Shown here one piece after another: positions 53,395 to 61,819 of a stretch of 64,000 bases of DNA. The translations under genes were made by a program, and so were the position numbers. This DNA comes from Magnetococcales bacterium (GTDB taxonomy: Bacteria; Pseudomonadota; Magnetococcia; Magnetococcales; Magnetaquicoccaceae). How positions within the stretch are numbered: position 1 is the first letter of the stretch; every line of letters starts with the position of its first letter. Under the pieces are notes generated by a model that was not told the origin of the DNA, searched no databases, and was given only the letters and a program-made list of their open reading frames with translations. The DNA lies in contig JAANAU010000003.1 in NCBI GenBank assembly GCA_011089965.1, forward strand, positions 62,001-126,000, given 5' to 3'.

Positions 53395-54542
53395 CTGAAC
53401 GACTGGGGCATGGCGATTGGGTGCGGGCCGGGCGTCGCCATCTGGAACGGAATCATGGAGTCTGTCCTTTCTGTCAGCAGTCGGCACCCGAGCGGTTGGC
53501 TGGTGAGCTAAATGATTATTTTGATGCGACCTTCCTGGAAGAAGAACAACTCCTGGCCAGGTTGGAGCAGCAATACCGGCAGGATGCGCACGCGATCCGC
53601 CAGTGGTTGGATCAGATTCTCTTGGCTCCTGCGCGTTTGTTGGATGTGGAACTCCTGCAACATCTGAAGTACCGTTTTGAGCAGGGTGTGACCATCAACC
53701 TGTACCGGATGGAGAACAAACGCAAAGAGCCAGGCTTGAGCGTGACATTGGAATCATTGGCGGATGATCTGTGCCGACTTGGGGATCTGGTTGCCGGGGT
53801 CAATCAGCAGATTGTGGAACAAAACCGTCTATTGAAGCAGTTGCATGAGGAACAGGGGCGGTTGATTGCCGAGTTCTGGCGCCACCTGCTTGATGGAGAG
53901 TTTGCGCCCCTGTTGCAGGCGTATCACCTGAACAGTCGCGAATATACCCAAACCCTGCTAGAGCTTGACCAGCGCATCACCCAATGCAAGCAGGACATGC
54001 GCACGTTGGAGCAGGAACGGACCGCATTGACGGACTCTTTGATCACCATCCAACCGGCCATCGACGGCATGAACGGTTTGTTGGAGATGATCGGCATGCA
54101 TGGATTTGTCGTCGTCCCGGCTGAACCCCATGGTTATCGTCTGGTCCGTCCGAATGGCACGGATGCCTTGGAGACGATCAGCGATGGTGAAAGAGGGCTG
54201 TTGACTTTGTTGTATTTTTATTATCTGGCGCGGGGATCCTTGGCGTTGCATCAGGTTGCCGATGACCGCATCGTGGTGTTGGATGATCCCACGGTTGGTC
54301 TGGATCCGGAGACCATGCATTTTGCTGCGCGCGTGTTGCGCAAATTGATTGGTTTGGTGCGTCAACCGGAAAGTCGGATCCGCCAGTTGTGGATTTTGAC
54401 CCATGATCCGCGTTTTCTTCAGGATGTCACGGTTCATCCTTTCCGACTGTCTGGTCAGCCTTTGGAAGACGAGAGCTTCTGGAAGATTCGGAAAGACCGG
54501 CATGGATCCAGCGTGGAACGTCTGGCTGTTATCGGGTTCTGA
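53376..54542 (+). pseudogene. AAA_13-family ATPase (RloC/PrrC-like), N-terminally truncated
   Basis: A 388-codon frame holding the 3' part of an AAA_13 protein. A CPFCQQ motif (HGVCPFCQQSAPERLAGEL) precedes a long coiled coil (residues 45-240). The ABC-type ATPase half follows: ETISDGERGLLTLLYFYYLA (signature), DRIVVLDDPTVGLDPETMHF (Walker B) and LWILTHDPRFLQ (H-loop). The first roughly 250 residues, including Walker A, are missing, so it cannot bind ATP normally. The break coincides with the right copy of the 20-bp repeat at the end of the IS66 remnant. Full-length relatives are often phage-defence or anticodon-nuclease components; no nuclease domain is visible at this C-terminus. Confidence 0.8.
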
Positions 54543-54772
54543 TTTTCTATAATTGTATTGATTTTGGTGATCGCTGACGTGTTGTTGGATCAAAATATGC
54601 AAACTTGGCAATTCCTCCGGTGTTTTTCCTGTTGCCCGATCTTGACTTTGTTTTATCCGGGTCGATTTTTCAGATGACTTGTTCCGGAAAACTGGGTAAT
54701 ATTATTGTCAGACGAGATGTTGCCCAGGTGGGTAAACGATAACGTACGATAATGTTCAATTGAGTGGTGAGC

Positions 54773-55243
54773 ATGGCCAGCCCCTTTGGGAAGATTTGGA
54801 TTCTCGTATTCAATCTGTTGCTGGGTCGCAAACGTGGGGAACACCATCGGAAAGCGGGAGAGCGTTATCGCTTGGAGAATGGTGCCAAACCTGGGGTGAC
54901 GACGACTGCCAGTGGCTTGCAATGGGAGGTGTTGCGTGCGGGCACCGGCCCCAGGCCCGGTTTTTCCGGGCGTGTGGTGGTTCATTATCGCGGCACCCTG
55001 GTCAATGGGGTGGAGTTTGACTCCTCTTATGCACGGGGTGAACCGGCCACCTTTGGTCTTTTGGATGTGATTTCCGGCTGGCGCGAGGGTCTGCAACTGA
55101 TGCCCGAAGGGAGTCACTACCGTTTTGTGATTCCGCCGGATCTGGCCTATGGGGCTACCGGAGCCGGATTGCTGATTGCCTCGATGTCTACTTTGATTTT
55201 TGAAGTGGAACTGCTTCGGGTGGAATCCAAGGACAAGCACTGA
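54773..55243 (+). CDS. FKBP-type peptidyl-prolyl isomerase
   Basis: A 156-residue FKBP. A hydrophobic start (MASPFGKIWILVFNLLLG) probably anchors it in the membrane, facing the periplasm. The linker GVTTTASGLQWEVLRAGTGP leads to the FKBP core: GRVVVHYRGTLVNGVEFDSS, ISGWREGLQLMPEGSHYRFV and IPPDLAYGATGA, ending STLIFEVELLRV. Active-site residues appear conserved (Y, F, D and W in order). The ATG at 54773 was chosen. A hairpin lies 10 bases after the stop. Confidence 0.92.
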   Translation: MASPFGKIWILVFNLLLGRKRGEHHRKAGERYRLENGAKPGVTTTASGLQWEVLRAGTGPRPGFSGRVVVHYRGTLVNGVEFDSSYARGEPATFGLLDVISGWREGLQLMPEGSHYRFVIPPDLAYGATGAGLLIASMSTLIFEVELLRVESKDKH

Positions 55244-55253
55244 AAGGGATCAT

Positions 55254-55288
55254 CCGCGCGGCTGCGGATGTCACAGGCAGCCGCGCGG
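55254..55288. terminator. Bidirectional hairpin between convergent genes
   Basis: Arms 55254-55265 and 55277-55288 form a perfect 12-bp GC-rich stem (CCGCGCGGCTGC) with an 11-base loop. It sits between the FKBP stop and the stop of the Gly/Tyr-rich gene. No T-run on either side. Confidence 0.55.
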
Positions 55289-55295
55289 GCACATG

Positions 55296-55568
55296 CTACC
55301 ACCAGTTCCAGGGCATCCACGAACCGCCCGGGCCACGGTTGTTGTAGTACGGATAATACCCGTAAGGATAACCTCCCCCCCACGGATAGTATCCGCCATA
55401 AGGGTAATAACCGCCATACGGATAATATCCACCATAATACGGATAATATCCATAACCTGGATAACCGTAATATGGATTGCCCCACCATGCGTCAGCGGTG
55501 TCAGGCAGAGTCATGGCAGCTGTTCCCAGAATGGCGGCCAAACCCAAGGCAATGGCATGTTTTTTCAT
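55296..55568 (-). CDS. Small secreted Gly/Tyr/Pro-rich protein (sulfur-globule-protein-like)
   Basis: A 90-residue protein with a clear signal peptide (MKKHAIALGLAAILGTAAMT ... TADA) and a mature part of about 63 residues built almost only of Tyr, Gly, Pro, Trp and Asn: WWGNPYYGYPGYGYYPYYGG followed by repeated GGYYPY units and the end WMPWNWW. Composition and size resemble the envelope proteins of intracellular sulfur globules of purple sulfur bacteria, and also some other Gly/Tyr-rich structural proteins. No sulfur-oxidation genes lie beside it, so the assignment is compositional only. Confidence 0.75.
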   Translation of the reverse strand: MKKHAIALGLAAILGTAAMTLPDTADAWWGNPYYGYPGYGYYPYYGGYYPYGGYYPYGGYYPWGGGYPYGYYPYYNNRGPGGSWMPWNWW

Positions 55569-55695
55569 GTTCTGGTTCCTCCCATGGTCAAGAAGTGAAG
55601 ATCCGGATCGGCTCTCCGGTACACGGCAATTGTTGAAAAAATAGCAAAGGATCTACAAGGTTTCAATGGAATTTTATGGCCGGGAGCCGGTATGG

Positions 55696-56322
55696 ATGTC
55701 TGGTGACAAAATTCTGGAACAGACGGTATGTGTGGTGCTCGCCGGAGGTCGCGGACAGCGCCTGGGAGGCCGGGACAAGGCTCTGATCCCTTTTCTGGAG
55801 GGTTGCCTGCTGTCGCGGATCCAGTCCCGTGTGACCGCTCCGGTTGCCGAGGTGGTTTTGAGTGCAAACGGGGATCCTGGCCGTTTTGTCGGGTTTGGCT
55901 GGCGTGTGCTCCCGGATCTCAGACCTGGCCATTTGGGTCCGTTGGCCGGGATCGAGGCTGCTTTGGTGGATGATGGCCGGAGGGAGTGGGTGTTGTCGGT
56001 CTCCGTGGATTTGCCTTTTCTGCCGTTTGACTGGATGAAGCGGTTGGCCGAGGCGAGTGGTGATGCGCGGCAACCTGTTGTGGCCAGCTCCAACGGACGG
56101 TTGCATCCTGTGGTGGCCCTGTGGCCGCGTGCGTTGTTGCCTGTGATTCAGGATGCCTTGGATCGCAACAACTGCCGATTAATGGATCTCTTGCATCAAC
56201 ATCCCCCACGCCCGGTGGAATTTCCGCTATTGCCGGGTGGAGTGGATCCGTTTTTCAATGTCAATGATCCGGACTCCTTGAGAGAGGCTGAGTATTGGGC
56301 CTCCCGTTCGCTGATTGGATGA
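55696..56322 (+). CDS. mobA: Molybdenum cofactor guanylyltransferase MobA
   Basis: A 208-residue nucleotidyltransferase that joins GMP to molybdopterin-Mo to give MGD for DMSO-reductase-type enzymes. The GTP motif is VVLAGGRGQRLGGRDKALIP, followed by DLRPGHLGPLAGIEAAL, VLSVSVDLPFLP, SNGRLHPVVALWP and FFNVNDPDSL, all characteristic. The ATG at 55696 has GGGAG nine bases upstream; an ATG ten codons earlier has none. Its stop overlaps the kinase start by four bases (ATGA). Confidence 0.94.
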   Translation: MSGDKILEQTVCVVLAGGRGQRLGGRDKALIPFLEGCLLSRIQSRVTAPVAEVVLSANGDPGRFVGFGWRVLPDLRPGHLGPLAGIEAALVDDGRREWVLSVSVDLPFLPFDWMKRLAEASGDARQPVVASSNGRLHPVVALWPRALLPVIQDALDRNNCRLMDLLHQHPPRPVEFPLLPGGVDPFFNVNDPDSLREAEYWASRSLIG

Positions 56323-59030
56323 ACGCTGCCATGCTCCATACCCGGATTGACCTGTTGTTCAAGATGATGATCGGCCTGTTCGGGCTGATTGCCGGTGGAT
56401 TGATGATCCTGTTGTGGCAACTGGAAATCCATGGCGAATGGGATCCATGGTTTTTCTGGTCAGGCTCCATTCTGACCGGATTGATTGGACTCTGCTTGGT
56501 GCTGTTGTCCATATTCCGGGCACAGGAAGAGCGGGTGCGGCTGAGACTGGAAAGGGAACGGGAACGTTTTGAACATGATCTGGTCACTGCGCATGCGGCA
56601 CTCATGGATCGCGAGACCCGGTTGCGGATGAGTCTGGAACATGCACTGGATGGGATCATCACCATTGATGCCCATGGGGTGATCGAGGATGTCAATCCGG
56701 CTGCGGAACAGATGTTCGGCTATTCCCGACAACAGTTGATCGGTCGGGATGTGGCCGAAATCATCATTCCCGAGCCATTCCGGAGCGCCCATCGCGCTGC
56801 ACTGCAACGCCATGCCCGGTTCAGCGGCGATATTCAACAGATCAAAAGAAAGGTCGAGCTTCCTGGTTTGTGTGCCGATGGTTCCACCATCGATCTGGAG
56901 TTGGGGTTGAGTGCCATCTCGCTGGGTGGCACGGTGCATTATACGGCCATATTGCACGATATCACTCAGCGCAAACAGTTGTTGGAGACGTTGAAAAAGG
57001 CTCTGGAAGTGGCCGAATCGGTCCATCGCATGAAAAGCGAATTTCTGGCCAACATGAGCCATGAAATCCGTACCCCCATGAATACCATCATCGGCATGAC
57101 CGATCTGTTGCTGCACACCCGGTTGGAACCGGCAGAGCAGCGGCGCGATCTGGAGATCATTCAACATTCGGCAGATGCGTTGTTGGAGTTGATCAACGGC
57201 ATTCTGGATCTCTCCAAGATCGATGCCGGCATGATCGCTTTGGAACGGGTCACCTTTGATCTGTCCGGTCAGTTGGAAAGCGCCTGCGAAACCCAGGCGG
57301 TGCGGGCACATCGCAAAAATCTGGAGCTGTATTGCTGGATTGACCCGGATGTCCCGCCAACTTTGATTGGCGATCCCTTGAGATTGCGTCAGATCGTGAT
57401 TCACTTGATCAGCAATGCCATCAAGTTTACCGATGAGGGCGAAGTGGTGTTGCGGGTCCAGAAAGTCAGACCATCCATGGCAGTTCATGAGGAGGTCAGC
57501 GATTCGGAGGAAAGTGCCACACTGCGTTTTTCCGTGACCGATACCGGCATCGGGATTCCCCAGGACAAGCAGGCGTTCATCTTTGAGCGTTTCACCCAAT
57601 TGGATGGGTCATCCACCCGGCGCCAGGGAGGAACCGGAATGGGACTGGCCATTTGTCAACATCTGGTTCACTTGATGGCGGGTGAGATCGGATTGCGCAG
57701 CGCGGTCGGGCAGGGGAGTGAGTTTCATTTCACGGCCCGTTTTGGAGTGACGCAACGGTTTGTTCCGGGTCGGAGTGGACAAGAGGCTGATGAACGGCGT
57801 GCCGTGCAGGAGGCACGCACTGCCCCTTTGACGGGGGTGCGGATTCTGGTGGTGGATGCCAATATTGCCGGACATCAGATCGTCGCGGCAATCCTGCGTG
57901 CTGCTGGTGCCCAGGTGACAGCGGCTCATGACCACGCCACCATGCGCGCGCAGTTGGGTCGGGAGCGCAGCCATTCCCAGCTGTTTGATGTGGTGGTCCT
58001 GGATTACGGGATGCTCCAGACCGAATGCATCAATCTGGTGGAGTTGGATCACTACTGTGCCACGGGTGGACGGGTGCTGACTCTGGTGCCAACCAACCTG
58101 TCGGATGGGGATTTGGCTTTTCTGGACTGGTTGCGAGGTGCCCATTCGGTGCGCAAGCCGGTCTGGAAGTTTCGGCTGCTCAAGGCCGTGAAGATGACCC
58201 TGGGGCAGGAGGTCGGTTCAGCGTCGAGTCTGTCGGTTCCGGTGACCGATGCCAACGCACAGATGTCGTTGGAAATTCTGCTGGTGGAAGACCAGGAGGA
58301 GAGCCGCAAGATCGCTGCCTTGATTCTGGAACAGGCAGGTCACAGTGTCACGGCGGTGGTCAATGCAGAGGAGGCCATGGAGCGTTTGCGCGGACAGGGA
58401 CGCGGAAATGGCGTGGACATGGTTCTGATCGACCTGCAATTGGCAGAAATCGGCGGCATCGAATTGGCGCGTCGCATTCGTGCGGACAAGACCGGAGAGG
58501 GGATGAATCCTCAGGTGCCGTTGATCGCGGTCACGGCTGTTCCTTCCCATGCCGAGGAGATGGCGTGTCAGGAGGCCGGAATGGATGGTTATCTGAAAAA
58601 ACCGTATCGCGCATGTGATCTGTTGGCGACCATATCAAAGGTAATCAAAAGGCGTCAAATTTTTAAAGGTCGCCCAGGATCGCGCGGTGTCAGTACCGTT
58701 TTGAAATCTGTAGAGTTGGAGGTCGCGGTCTTCGAAGAGAAAAGTCGGTTTTTTTTGGAACGGGCACCGGGGCAGTTGGCCCAGTTGCGTCGGGCGGTGT
58801 CGGACCGGAAAGCTCAGGATGCCAGTCGGCCTGTGCAGTGGTTGAGTGATGCCGCACGTGAGGTGGGAGCCTGGAAGGTCTCGATTCAGGGCATGCGGTT
58901 GCGTGGTGCGCTGGAGCAGAACCGTTGGGAGGAGGCGGTGGAATCTTTGCAACGGTTGGAAGGGGTGTGTCAGGAGGCTGTGGAGGCGTTGCAGGCGCAA
59001 ATGAGTGTTCATCTGGCAGCAATGAATTGA
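56319..59030 (+). CDS. Hybrid sensor histidine kinase (2TM-PAS-HisKA-HATPase-REC-REC-Hpt-like)
   Basis: A 903-residue membrane kinase. Two membrane helices (FKMMIGLFGLIAGGLMILLW and ILTGLIGLCLVLLSIF) are followed by a coiled coil, a PAS domain (HALDGIITIDAHGVIEDVNP), the phosphorylation site His near residue 247 (FLANMSHEIRTPMNTIIGMT) and an ATPase domain (LISNAIKFTDEGEVVLRV; TDTGIGIPQDKQAFIFERF; GGTGMGLAICQHLVHLM). A first receiver (from about 508) has a reduced acidic site (VVDANIAGH) but keeps Asp and Lys. A second (from 650) is intact (ILLVEDQEESRKIAA; LIDLQLAEIGGIEL; YLKKPY). The C-terminal 100 residues resemble Hpt but have no histidine at the expected place. The start overlaps the mobA stop. 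Confidence 0.92.
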   Translation: MNAAMLHTRIDLLFKMMIGLFGLIAGGLMILLWQLEIHGEWDPWFFWSGSILTGLIGLCLVLLSIFRAQEERVRLRLERERERFEHDLVTAHAALMDRETRLRMSLEHALDGIITIDAHGVIEDVNPAAEQMFGYSRQQLIGRDVAEIIIPEPFRSAHRAALQRHARFSGDIQQIKRKVELPGLCADGSTIDLELGLSAISLGGTVHYTAILHDITQRKQLLETLKKALEVAESVHRMKSEFLANMSHEIRTPMNTIIGMTDLLLHTRLEPAEQRRDLEIIQHSADALLELINGILDLSKIDAGMIALERVTFDLSGQLESACETQAVRAHRKNLELYCWIDPDVPPTLIGDPLRLRQIVIHLISNAIKFTDEGEVVLRVQKVRPSMAVHEEVSDSEESATLRFSVTDTGIGIPQDKQAFIFERFTQLDGSSTRRQGGTGMGLAICQHLVHLMAGEIGLRSAVGQGSEFHFTARFGVTQRFVPGRSGQEADERRAVQEARTAPLTGVRILVVDANIAGHQIVAAILRAAGAQVTAAHDHATMRAQLGRERSHSQLFDVVVLDYGMLQTECINLVELDHYCATGGRVLTLVPTNLSDGDLAFLDWLRGAHSVRKPVWKFRLLKAVKMTLGQEVGSASSLSVPVTDANAQMSLEILLVEDQEESRKIAALILEQAGHSVTAVVNAEEAMERLRGQGRGNGVDMVLIDLQLAEIGGIELARRIRADKTGEGMNPQVPLIAVTAVPSHAEEMACQEAGMDGYLKKPYRACDLLATISKVIKRRQIFKGRPGSRGVSTVLKSVELEVAVFEEKSRFFLERAPGQLAQLRRAVSDRKAQDASRPVQWLSDAAREVGAWKVSIQGMRLRGALEQNRWEEAVESLQRLEGVCQEAVEALQAQMSVHLAAMN

Positions 59031-59122
59031 ATGCGCACTGGCTTTTTGGCGTCTGGTGTGTCAAATTGGTGGGATTGGTGTTGCGTGGGCTGTGTATCCA
59101 ATAGAGGGGCAGGGGAGTGGTT

Positions 59123-59497
59123 ATGGAGCGCGTTGTTCAGGCTGAGACCCAGGATATGGAGGAGGAAGAGTTTGACGAGGTTGATCATGACCGTGCCTCG
59201 ATGGATCGCTTGTCGGTTCTGGAAGAGGAGGTCAGGTTGTTGAAGGCCGCGTTGTACACTCTGCCTGCTGCCTTGGAAAAGGAGAAAATGGAGATCCGTA
59301 AAAGCCTGGAAGAGTTCAAGGCTGCCCAGAAACGGATCTCGGAGCTGGCTGCCACGACCGTACAATCCAGTCAGAAGGTGGACAGCCTGGGCCGACAGGT
59401 GGAAGTGGTCAAGAAGGATACAAGTTCCTGGTTGGTGATCAGCATCGTCTGTTTTGCCATATTTTTTATCATATCGTTGTTTATCCGGGTAGGTTGA
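59123..59497 (+). CDS. Tail-anchored coiled-coil membrane protein
   Basis: A 124-residue protein of unknown family. An acidic N-terminus (MERVVQAETQDMEEEEFDEV) precedes a coiled coil (residues 30-95, RLSVLEEEVRLLKAALYTLP ... SQKVDSLGRQVEVVKK) and one C-terminal membrane helix (WLVISIVCFAIFFIISLFI). The ATG at 59123 has GGGGAG upstream. The next gene starts two bases after its stop, so the two are co-translated. Confidence 0.75.
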   Translation: MERVVQAETQDMEEEEFDEVDHDRASMDRLSVLEEEVRLLKAALYTLPAALEKEKMEIRKSLEEFKAAQKRISELAATTVQSSQKVDSLGRQVEVVKKDTSSWLVISIVCFAIFFIISLFIRVG

Positions 59498-59498
59498 G

Positions 59499-59861
59499 AT
59501 GGGTAAAGTCTCTCCAAAAGCGTCCAAGGAAACGGGTGATCATCTGGATCATCAACTGGAAGAAGAGATCGGCGTGGAGGTGAAGAATCTGTTGCGCGCC
59601 GAAATGAACGGGTCGGTTGCGACCATGGAGCGGGATTGGAGCGCCGAGGAGCGGCAGATGTTTTCCGATGCCTATCTCGGTTCAGCGGTTGAGCTGATGA
59701 TTCCCTGCGTGGCCCAGGAGCGTCGTTTGATGGCCTGGCAGGAGCCACCCCGCAAAAGTGGTGCCGCTGCTGTCAAACAAAAGAAGAAATCCGCATCCAA
59801 GGCAAAGAAAGGCACGATTCACACCAGGAAGTCTGCCCGGAAGCGGAGCAAGAAGCGGTGA
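59499..59861 (+). CDS. Small protein with highly basic C-terminus
   Basis: A 120-residue protein of unknown family. Residues 1-80 are helical and acidic (ETGDHLDHQLEEEIGVEVKN; RDWSAEERQMFSDAYLGSAV). Residues 85-120 are Lys/Arg/Ser-rich (KQKKKSASKAKKGTI then [11 protein letters not shown]), suited to nucleic-acid or membrane binding. Its last 11 codons and stop lie in the left 62-bp repeat. Before the insertion of nuclease C, its TGA would have overlapped the nfo GTG (GTGA). Confidence 0.7.
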   Translation: MGKVSPKASKETGDHLDHQLEEEIGVEVKNLLRAEMNGSVATMERDWSAEERQMFSDAYLGSAVELMIPCVAQERRLMAWQEPPRKSGAAAVKQKKKSASKAKKGTIHTRKSARKRSKKR

Positions 59862-59890
59862 AACGGGTTGGAGCGCATGTCAGCATTGCC
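59829..59890 (+). repeat. 62-bp direct repeat, left copy
   Basis: Base-for-base identical to 60924-60985. It holds the last codons of the upstream gene and the first 11 codons of nfo, which here are cut off after the repeat. Confidence 0.97.
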
Positions 59891-59907
59891 ACCAGGAACG
59901 TTATTTG

Positions 59908-60903
59908 ATGGCCGTCCATACCCATGCATCCGATTCCCTCTACCATCGCTTCTTCGCCCACCCGGAGATGGTGATCGACCTGTTGCGTGGTTTCTTGGAT
60001 CCAGACCTGCTGGCCGAACTTGATCTGGAAAATCTGCGGCGTCACAATACCAAATTCACCGCCAGGAGAGGAGATCGGCGACGCAGCGATGTCGTGTGGG
60101 AGATCCCCACCCGGCATGGCAGCAGCATCTTCATCCTGCTCATTCTGGAGTTCCAGTCCGAAACCGATGAATGGATGGCCTTGCGCGTTGATGTTTACAC
60201 GGGTTTGCTTTATCAGCAACTCGTGAGCGAACGAAAACTAAAAGCATCTTATGGGTTGCCACCTGTACTTCCCATTGTTTTGTATAACGGCGAGCCGCGA
60301 TGGAATGCCTCCTTCAGTTTGCGTGAGTTGATCCGTCTGCCGGAAAAATCGTCCTTGTGGCGGTATCAACCGGAGATGCGCTATTATCTGATTGACGAAA
60401 GACGCCTTGCAAAAGAAATGCTGGCAGGCATGCCATTTGTGACCGCTATACTCTTCCGCATGGAACACCCGGCCACTCCGGAAGATATCGTGCGGGCAGG
60501 GCAGGATGTGGCGGCATGGTTCAGGAACCATCCGGATGGGCCACCAGTCAAACGGTTATTCGTCGAACTCATCATGGCTGGATTGGAGCGTATGAAGGTT
60601 ATGCCTCTGCCTGTCATTCCAGACGATCTTCAGGAGGTGATGATCATGTTGGCATGGCACGTTGAACAGTGGGCGAAAGATTATGAGAATAAAGGAAGAG
60701 TTGCTGGGTATAATGATGGCGAACGGATCGGTGTACAGAAAGGCGAAGCAGCTCTTCTGACGCGCCTTCTCCAACGTCGTTTCGGCCCCTTGCCCGATTG
60801 GGTCCAGGAACAAATTGCCAGGGCCGATTCAAGAACATTGGAAGAGTGGAGCGTACAGATCTTTGATGGCCAGTCCCTAGAACAGGTATTTGCCACTCGG
60901 TAA
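59908..60903 (+). CDS. Rpn-family PD-(D/E)XK nuclease/transposase with DUF4351 tail (nuclease C)
   Basis: A 331-residue protein. The head is of the Rpn/Transposase_31 type: [20 protein letters not shown] opening, active-site strands [18 protein letters not shown] and [20 protein letters not shown] (D ... E-x-Q), and [13 protein letters not shown]. The end is the DUF4351 tail: [19 protein letters not shown] ... [18 protein letters not shown]. The ATG at 59908 has AGGAA upstream; a longer open frame reaches back into the neighbouring gene but reads its out-of-frame sequence. Rpn proteins promote RecA-independent recombination in E. coli. This copy is bracketed by a perfect 62-bp direct repeat, so it arrived recently as a one-gene module. 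Confidence 0.88.
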   Translation: MAVHTHASDSLYHRFFAHPEMVIDLLRGFLDPDLLAELDLENLRRHNTKFTARRGDRRRSDVVWEIPTRHGSSIFILLILEFQSETDEWMALRVDVYTGLLYQQLVSERKLKASYGLPPVLPIVLYNGEPRWNASFSLRELIRLPEKSSLWRYQPEMRYYLIDERRLAKEMLAGMPFVTAILFRMEHPATPEDIVRAGQDVAAWFRNHPDGPPVKRLFVELIMAGLERMKVMPLPVIPDDLQEVMIMLAWHVEQWAKDYENKGRVAGYNDGERIGVQKGEAALLTRLLQRRFGPLPDWVQEQIARADSRTLEEWSVQIFDGQSLEQVFATR

Positions 60904-60923
60904 AGGTAATTGGAATGCCATTC

Positions 60924-60985
60924 AAGTCTGCCCGGAAGCGGAGCAAGAAGCGGTGAAACGGGTTGGAGCGCATGTCAGCATTGCC
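60924..60985 (+). repeat. 62-bp direct repeat, right copy
   Basis: Identical to 59829-59890. It supplies the functional GTG start and first codons of nfo. Confidence 0.97.
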
Positions 60986-61795
60986 GGGGGTGTGGCCCAG
61001 GCTCCGGGAAATGCCCGGGCCATTGGTGCGCGTGCCTTTGGCATGTTCACCAAGAATCAGCGTCAGTGGCGCTCGAAACCCTTGACCAGCCGGGAGATCG
61101 ACGATTTTCACCAGGCCATGGAGCACGGTGGGTTTGGGGCGGATGATGTGTTGCCCCATGATGGCTATCTGATCAATTTGGGCCATCCGGAGGAGGGTGC
61201 CCGGCAGCAGTCGTTGGAGGCGTTCATCGATGAGCTGGAGCGGTGCCGATTGTTGGGGTTGAACCGGTTGAATTTTCATCCCGGGAGCCATTTGCGACAG
61301 ATTGCGCCGGAGGTGTGCCTGGAGCGCATTGCCACATCGATCAATCGCGCCCTGGAGCAGGTTCCTGGCGTGACGGCGGTGATCGAAAACACGGCTGGGC
61401 AAGGTTCCAATCTGGGTCACACCTTTGAACAGATTGCCGATCTGATCGCACGCGTTGAGGACAAATCCCGCATCGGGGTTTGTCTGGACACCTGTCATAC
61501 CTTTGTGGCCGGTTATGATCTGCGGGATCGCGCCAGTTACGACCAGACCATGGCCCTGTTTGACGCGGTGATTGGATTTCACTATCTGAAAGGGATGCAC
61601 CTCAACGACTCCAAGCCTGGACTGGGTGCGCGGGTGGATCGGCATCACAGCATTGGTCAGGGTCAGCTGGGGGTTGAGCCGTTCCGTTGGATCATGAACG
61701 ATTCGCGTCTGGATGGCATCCCGTTGATTCTGGAGACGATTGACGAGAGTCTGTGGCCGGAAGAGATCCGTTTGTTGTATGGGTTGATGGGGTGA
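60953..61795 (+). CDS. nfo: Endonuclease IV (AP endonuclease)
   Basis: A 280-residue AP endonuclease of the Nfo family. It starts with GTG ([20 protein letters not shown]). The zinc ligands and signatures are in place: [75 protein letters not shown] with HSIGQG, and LILETID. Length is normal, so it should be active. Its first codons and upstream region come from the right 62-bp repeat; its original promoter or coupling to the upstream gene is now 1.1 kb away, unless nuclease C is read through. Confidence 0.96.
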   Translation: MKRVGAHVSIAGGVAQAPGNARAIGARAFGMFTKNQRQWRSKPLTSREIDDFHQAMEHGGFGADDVLPHDGYLINLGHPEEGARQQSLEAFIDELERCRLLGLNRLNFHPGSHLRQIAPEVCLERIATSINRALEQVPGVTAVIENTAGQGSNLGHTFEQIADLIARVEDKSRIGVCLDTCHTFVAGYDLRDRASYDQTMALFDAVIGFHYLKGMHLNDSKPGLGARVDRHHSIGQGQLGVEPFRWIMNDSRLDGIPLILETIDESLWPEEIRLLYGLMG

Positions 61796-61819
61796 TGCAT
61801 ATGCACTGAATCCAACTTG

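Larger units (their letters stand above)
59891..60985 (+). mobile_element. Inserted nuclease-gene module with 62-bp target duplication
   Basis: The 1095 bases from the end of the left repeat to the end of the right repeat contain one complete gene (nuclease C) plus one repeat copy. Deleting this segment would restore a seamless overlap of the upstream gene with nfo. No terminal inverted repeat or other transposase is visible, so the mechanism is unknown. Confidence 0.7.

Noticed and set aside
61796-61806. Palindrome TGCATATGCA between nfo and the convergent hydrolase gene
   Set aside because: Ten bases, common by chance, and no T-run for a terminator.
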